Under the pieces are notes generated by a model, which was not told where the DNA came from, did not search any database, and was given only the letters and a program-made list of their open reading frames with translations. 35,109 bases of DNA from Opitutia bacterium. Its GTDB lineage: Bacteria; Verrucomicrobiota; Verrucomicrobiia; Opitutales; Opitutaceae. Shown piece after piece: positions 32,475-35,109 of this stretch (its first letter is position 1; the number at the start of each line of letters is the position of its first letter). A program made the translations under genes and the position numbers. The stretch lies in the NCBI GenBank assembly GCA_947452315.1, contig CANGCX010000018.1, positions 1-35,109 on the forward strand, written 5' to 3'.

Positions 32475-33143
32475 ATGGAAAAAATAGACCATCCCGATCA
32501 AAAAAAATCGGATAATGCAGCAAATTATTGGCTCAGTGGAATCACGGCAGGATTTTTAGCTCTAGGCATTTTTTTCGTCGTTAATTCCAAGGTTAACGTA
32601 GTCGCTAGATTGGAGATTCCTCAAGTGGACAAAAAATTTCTAGATAATAGTCCATGGCGGCAAACGTACGCTGACTTAGTAAAGTCAAAAGAAGATTTAT
32701 CGGATTACGATTGCTACAGTTGTCACGATAAAGTTAAGCCGCCGCTTATTCGTTACGATAAAAATCAAAAAATTATAATCCCAAAAGAACACGCAAATAT
32801 TGAAATGAGTCACGGAACTCATGAGAGAAACAATCTCTGCTATAACTGCCATAACGAACAAAATTTAAACACTTTGCAGGCTCGCGATGGAAACGTCGTA
32901 AAATTCGATAATATTCCACAACTTTGTGGTAGCTGCCACGGCCCAGCATTCAGAGATTGGGAAGCTGGAGCACATGGCCGCACGAGTGGCTATTGGGACC
33001 GCCAGCTTGGAGATATTAACCGGCTAAGTTGCGCTAACTGCCACAATCCACACGCCCCACGCATCCCAACTCGTGAGTCAGCACCAGGACCTCATACTTA
33101 TAGAGAGGCAACCAACTACGAGAACACTAAATCGGTCCATTGA
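32475..33143 (+). CDS. Membrane-anchored tetraheme cytochrome c
   Basis: A 222-residue protein with an N-terminal membrane anchor (about residues 18-40, YWLSGITAGFLALGIFFVVN) and a periplasmic part carrying four CxxCH heme motifs: CYSCH, CYNCH, CGSCH and CANCH, with further His residues (SHGTHERN, GAHGRTSG, NPHAPR) available as sixth ligands. This is a c3/NrfB/QrcA-like electron-transfer subunit. The following Fe-S gene begins one base after its stop (TGATATG), so they are made together. It needs heme attachment by a System II machinery, which is encoded divergently next door. The specific complex cannot be named from sequence alone. Confidence 0.88.
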   Translation: MEKIDHPDQKKSDNAANYWLSGITAGFLALGIFFVVNSKVNVVARLEIPQVDKKFLDNSPWRQTYADLVKSKEDLSDYDCYSCHDKVKPPLIRYDKNQKIIIPKEHANIEMSHGTHERNNLCYNCHNEQNLNTLQARDGNVVKFDNIPQLCGSCHGPAFRDWEAGAHGRTSGYWDRQLGDINRLSCANCHNPHAPRIPTRESAPGPHTYREATNYENTKSVH

Positions 33144-33144
33144 T

Positions 33145-34089
33145 ATGAATTCTTTACCTACTCAACTTGATAAAGCGTCTGATGCAGCGATGAGTCGCCG
33201 CAGTTTTCTACGCGGTTGCGCCGCTTTTGGTGGGGTTTCGGCTCTTGCTGCAAGCTTAGCCCCTTTACGGGAACTCGGCGACTACACTAATACCGATCAA
33301 TTTCTTCAAAAATATTACAAAGAATTGACATCTAGCGATATGACCAAGGTCATTGCACGTATCGAAAGTGAAGTAGAGCGGCAGTACGGCATACGCCCTC
33401 ACGTTAGAGATTTAAAGCCGATGGACGGAGTTGAATTCGTTTATGCGCTAAATTTAACCCGCTGTATTGGATGCAGAAAATGCGTACATGCCTGTGTAAA
33501 AGAAAACAATCAATCTCGGAGCCCTGAAATCCAATACATTCGTGTTCTAAAAATGCCGCATGGCTCGATGGATGTAGAAAAAGGTAATCACAATTACGAC
33601 TCAAAGCAGGTGCCGGAAAAAGGCTTTTTCTACATGCCGATTCAGTGTCAACAGTGCAAAAATCCACCGTGCGTCAAGGTTTGCCCTGTGAACGCGACTT
33701 GGCAGGAAAAGGACGGTATAACTGTGATCGATTACGATTGGTGTATCGGCTGCCGTTACTGTGAAGCAGCCTGCCCATATTGGGCGCGGCGTTTTAATTT
33801 TACTAAACCACAGATTCCCAAAGATAGAATAAATCCCGATATGTCCTATTTGGGTAATCGGCCACGCAAACAAGGCGTGATGGAAAAATGTCATTTTTGT
33901 ATTCAGCGGACGCGCGTCGGCAAATATCCGGCTTGTTTAGAGGCATGTCCCGTTGGGGCACGAAAATTCGGAAATATATTAGATCCAAATAGTGAAGTTT
34001 CTTATATTTTACGCGAAAAGCGTGTCTTTATTCAATTGAAAGAAGAAATGGGAACATCCCCTAGGTTTTTCTACTATTTCGACAAATGA
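33145..34089 (+). CDS. Tat-exported four-cluster ferredoxin-like subunit (NrfC/DsrO/PsrB type)
   Basis: A 314-residue Fe-S protein. A twin-arginine signal (SRRSFLRG, residues 17-24) precedes a hydrophobic stretch, so it is folded with its clusters before export. Sixteen cysteines in four groups (CIGCRKCVHAC, CQQCKNPPCVKVCP, CIGCRYCEAACP, CHFCIQRTR..CLEACP) bind four [4Fe-4S] clusters, as in NrfC, DsrO and PsrB/DmsB subunits. ATG at 33145 is chosen; an in-frame start at 33073 would lie inside the preceding cytochrome gene and spoil the signal peptide. Its stop overlaps the NrfD gene start as ATGA. It should link the tetraheme cytochrome to the quinone-reacting membrane subunit. Confidence 0.93.
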   Translation: MNSLPTQLDKASDAAMSRRSFLRGCAAFGGVSALAASLAPLRELGDYTNTDQFLQKYYKELTSSDMTKVIARIESEVERQYGIRPHVRDLKPMDGVEFVYALNLTRCIGCRKCVHACVKENNQSRSPEIQYIRVLKMPHGSMDVEKGNHNYDSKQVPEKGFFYMPIQCQQCKNPPCVKVCPVNATWQEKDGITVIDYDWCIGCRYCEAACPYWARRFNFTKPQIPKDRINPDMSYLGNRPRKQGVMEKCHFCIQRTRVGKYPACLEACPVGARKFGNILDPNSEVSYILREKRVFIQLKEEMGTSPRFFYYFDK

Positions 34090-35109
34090 TTTTATTTATA
34101 AAAAATTATATAATATTTTTACGTCGGTGTGCTCGCATAGCGTTTGTCGGTGATTGGCGTTATTATGCGTGGATGGGAGCGCTTACTGCTATCTGTCTCT
34201 TAGGGCTAAACGCTTATGCCAAACAAATTGTTCACGGTCTAATTACTACCGGCATGAGTGATGAAGTTTCATGGGGGGTTTATATCGCAAATTTCACCTT
34301 TCTTGTCGGAGTTGCTGCCGCGGCGGTCATGATGGTAATACCGGTATACATTTACGACAACGAGGAACTGCATGATTTAGTGATATTTGGAGAATTACTT
34401 GCGGTCGCTGCGATCATCATGTGCCTAGCTTTTGTTACAGTTGATCTTGGCCGACCAGATCGCTTTTGGCACCTGATCCCGGGCTTTGGACAAATGAATT
34501 TCCCTCAATCTATGTTAAGCTGGGACGTGGTAGTGTTAAACGGCTACTTGGTCTTAAACGTACATATTTGCGGGTATTTACTGTATTGCCGTTATCAAAA
34601 TAAGAAACCTGCTAAATGGTTTTACATTCCATTCGTCTTTCTTGCCATAGCCTGGGCGGTGTCCATTCATACAGTAACGGCATTTCTATACGTCGGGCTA
34701 GGAGGCAGGCCATTTTGGAATGCATCAATTGTAGCGCCCCGCTTTTTGGCTTCTGCATTTACAGCAGGTCCTGCTATCATCATAATAGCACTTCAAGTTA
34801 TCCGTAATTTTACTACGTATCGAATTACTGACAAGGCCTTGCTGACATTACGCAGTATAGTACAAGTATCAATGATCATTAATGTTTTTTTACTAGCGTG
34901 CGAGGTGTTTAAAGAATTTTACTCCGGAACTACTCACAACGCCTCCGCCAAGTATCTATTTTTTGGTCTGCATGGACACTACGCACTTGTGCCATGGATA
35001 TGGACCGCGATCACATTTAATCTTATTGCGATGGTAATTTTAGCACTTCCGTTAAGTCGCAGTTTACGATGGCTTGATGTGGCCTGTGTTCTAAGTATCA
35101 TAGGCATAT
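34086..35109 (+). CDS. NrfD/PsrC/DsrP-type quinone-interacting membrane subunit, C-terminus outside the window
   Basis: An open frame from ATG 34086 to the window end (341 codons), starting MILFIKNYIIFLRRCARIAF and continuing with long hydrophobic helices (VSWGVYIANFTFLVGVAAAA, VIFGELLAVAAIIMCLAFVT, WDVVVLNGYLVLNVHICGYL). Conserved NrfD-family signatures are visible: SDEVSWGVYIANF, TVDLGRPDRFWHL, SMLSWDVVVLNGY and HGHYALVPWIW. These resemble most closely, in my memory, the DsrP/HmeB-like branch of the family. Such subunits oxidise or reduce menaquinol and pass electrons to the partner Fe-S protein. The ATGA overlap with the Fe-S gene supports one complex. The stop codon and any following genes are beyond the window. 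Confidence 0.88.
   Translation, partial: MILFIKNYIIFLRRCARIAFVGDWRYYAWMGALTAICLLGLNAYAKQIVHGLITTGMSDEVSWGVYIANFTFLVGVAAAAVMMVIPVYIYDNEELHDLVIFGELLAVAAIIMCLAFVTVDLGRPDRFWHLIPGFGQMNFPQSMLSWDVVVLNGYLVLNVHICGYLLYCRYQNKKPAKWFYIPFVFLAIAWAVSIHTVTAFLYVGLGGRPFWNASIVAPRFLASAFTAGPAIIIIALQVIRNFTTYRITDKALLTLRSIVQVSMIINVFLLACEVFKEFYSGTTHNASAKYLFFGLHGHYALVPWIWTAITFNLIAMVILALPLSRSLRWLDVACVLSIIGI

Noticed and set aside
1-35109. tRNA genes, rRNA genes or CRISPR arrays
   Set aside because: No cloverleaf with a GGTTCGA-type T-loop, no rRNA core sequences and no regularly spaced identical repeats were seen by eye.

Overview
The window looks like chromosomal DNA of a Gram-negative bacterium of the Verrucomicrobiota (PVC group), most likely an Opitutaceae-type member. 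This is an inference. It rests on a fused LpxC-FabZ protein next to LpxA, a TonB-dependent receptor of the type expanded in Opitutaceae, a System II (ResB/CcsA) cytochrome c maturation operon with its own lipoprotein, and mostly SD-poor gene starts. Base composition is roughly 55-65% GC over most of the window and falls to about 40-48% after position ~31,600.

Layout. (1) 1-150: the 3' tail of a tnpB gene and the structured right end of an IS200/IS605-type element whose body lies outside the window. (2) 268-2658: a TonB-dependent receptor with its own terminator. (3) 2957-5118: an IS607-type element, serine recombinase tnpA plus an atypical tnpB joined by an ATGA overlap, with a hairpin-rich 3' end. 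(4) 5312-9038, minus strand: ftsB, a UDP-sugar pyrophosphorylase and a phosphohexomutase in one tight operon. (5) 9147-11132, plus strand: an RlmI-like rRNA methyltransferase and a beta-carbonic anhydrase. (6) 11243-14060: elongation factor P, divergent from lpxC-fabZ and lpxA (lipid A start). (7) 14108-16402, minus strand: hisI, a DUF971 protein and an unusual thymidine phosphorylase. (8) 16587-24238, plus strand: argS, a GYF-domain membrane protein, a YihY-type membrane protein, a PpiD-like periplasmic chaperone, an FmdB-type zinc ribbon and a TolC-like outer-membrane protein, closed by a strong terminator. (9) 24346-27577: a small membrane protein convergent with miaA, trpA and an EEP-family hydrolase on the minus strand. 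(10) 27849-31563, minus strand: lipoprotein-resB-ccsA cytochrome c biogenesis operon. (11) 32110 to the end, plus strand: monoheme cytochrome c, membrane-anchored tetraheme cytochrome c, Tat-exported four-cluster Fe-S protein and an NrfD/PsrC-type quinone-interacting membrane subunit that runs off the window.

The most coherent system is at the right end. A System II heme-attachment operon and a multiheme cytochrome/Fe-S/NrfD respiratory module are transcribed away from each other across an unusually long (546 bp), AT-rich intergenic region. That region carries three palindromic TGCGCA hexamers spaced 11 and 21 bp apart, plus a second inverted repeat. The biogenesis genes could supply the heme-loading capacity the redox module needs. 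The other points worth attention are an EF-P with Asn at the tip position normally occupied by a modified Lys or Arg, a thymidine phosphorylase with a rewritten phosphate-binding loop and His-to-Tyr change, and two unrelated TnpB elements with visible guide-RNA-like ends.
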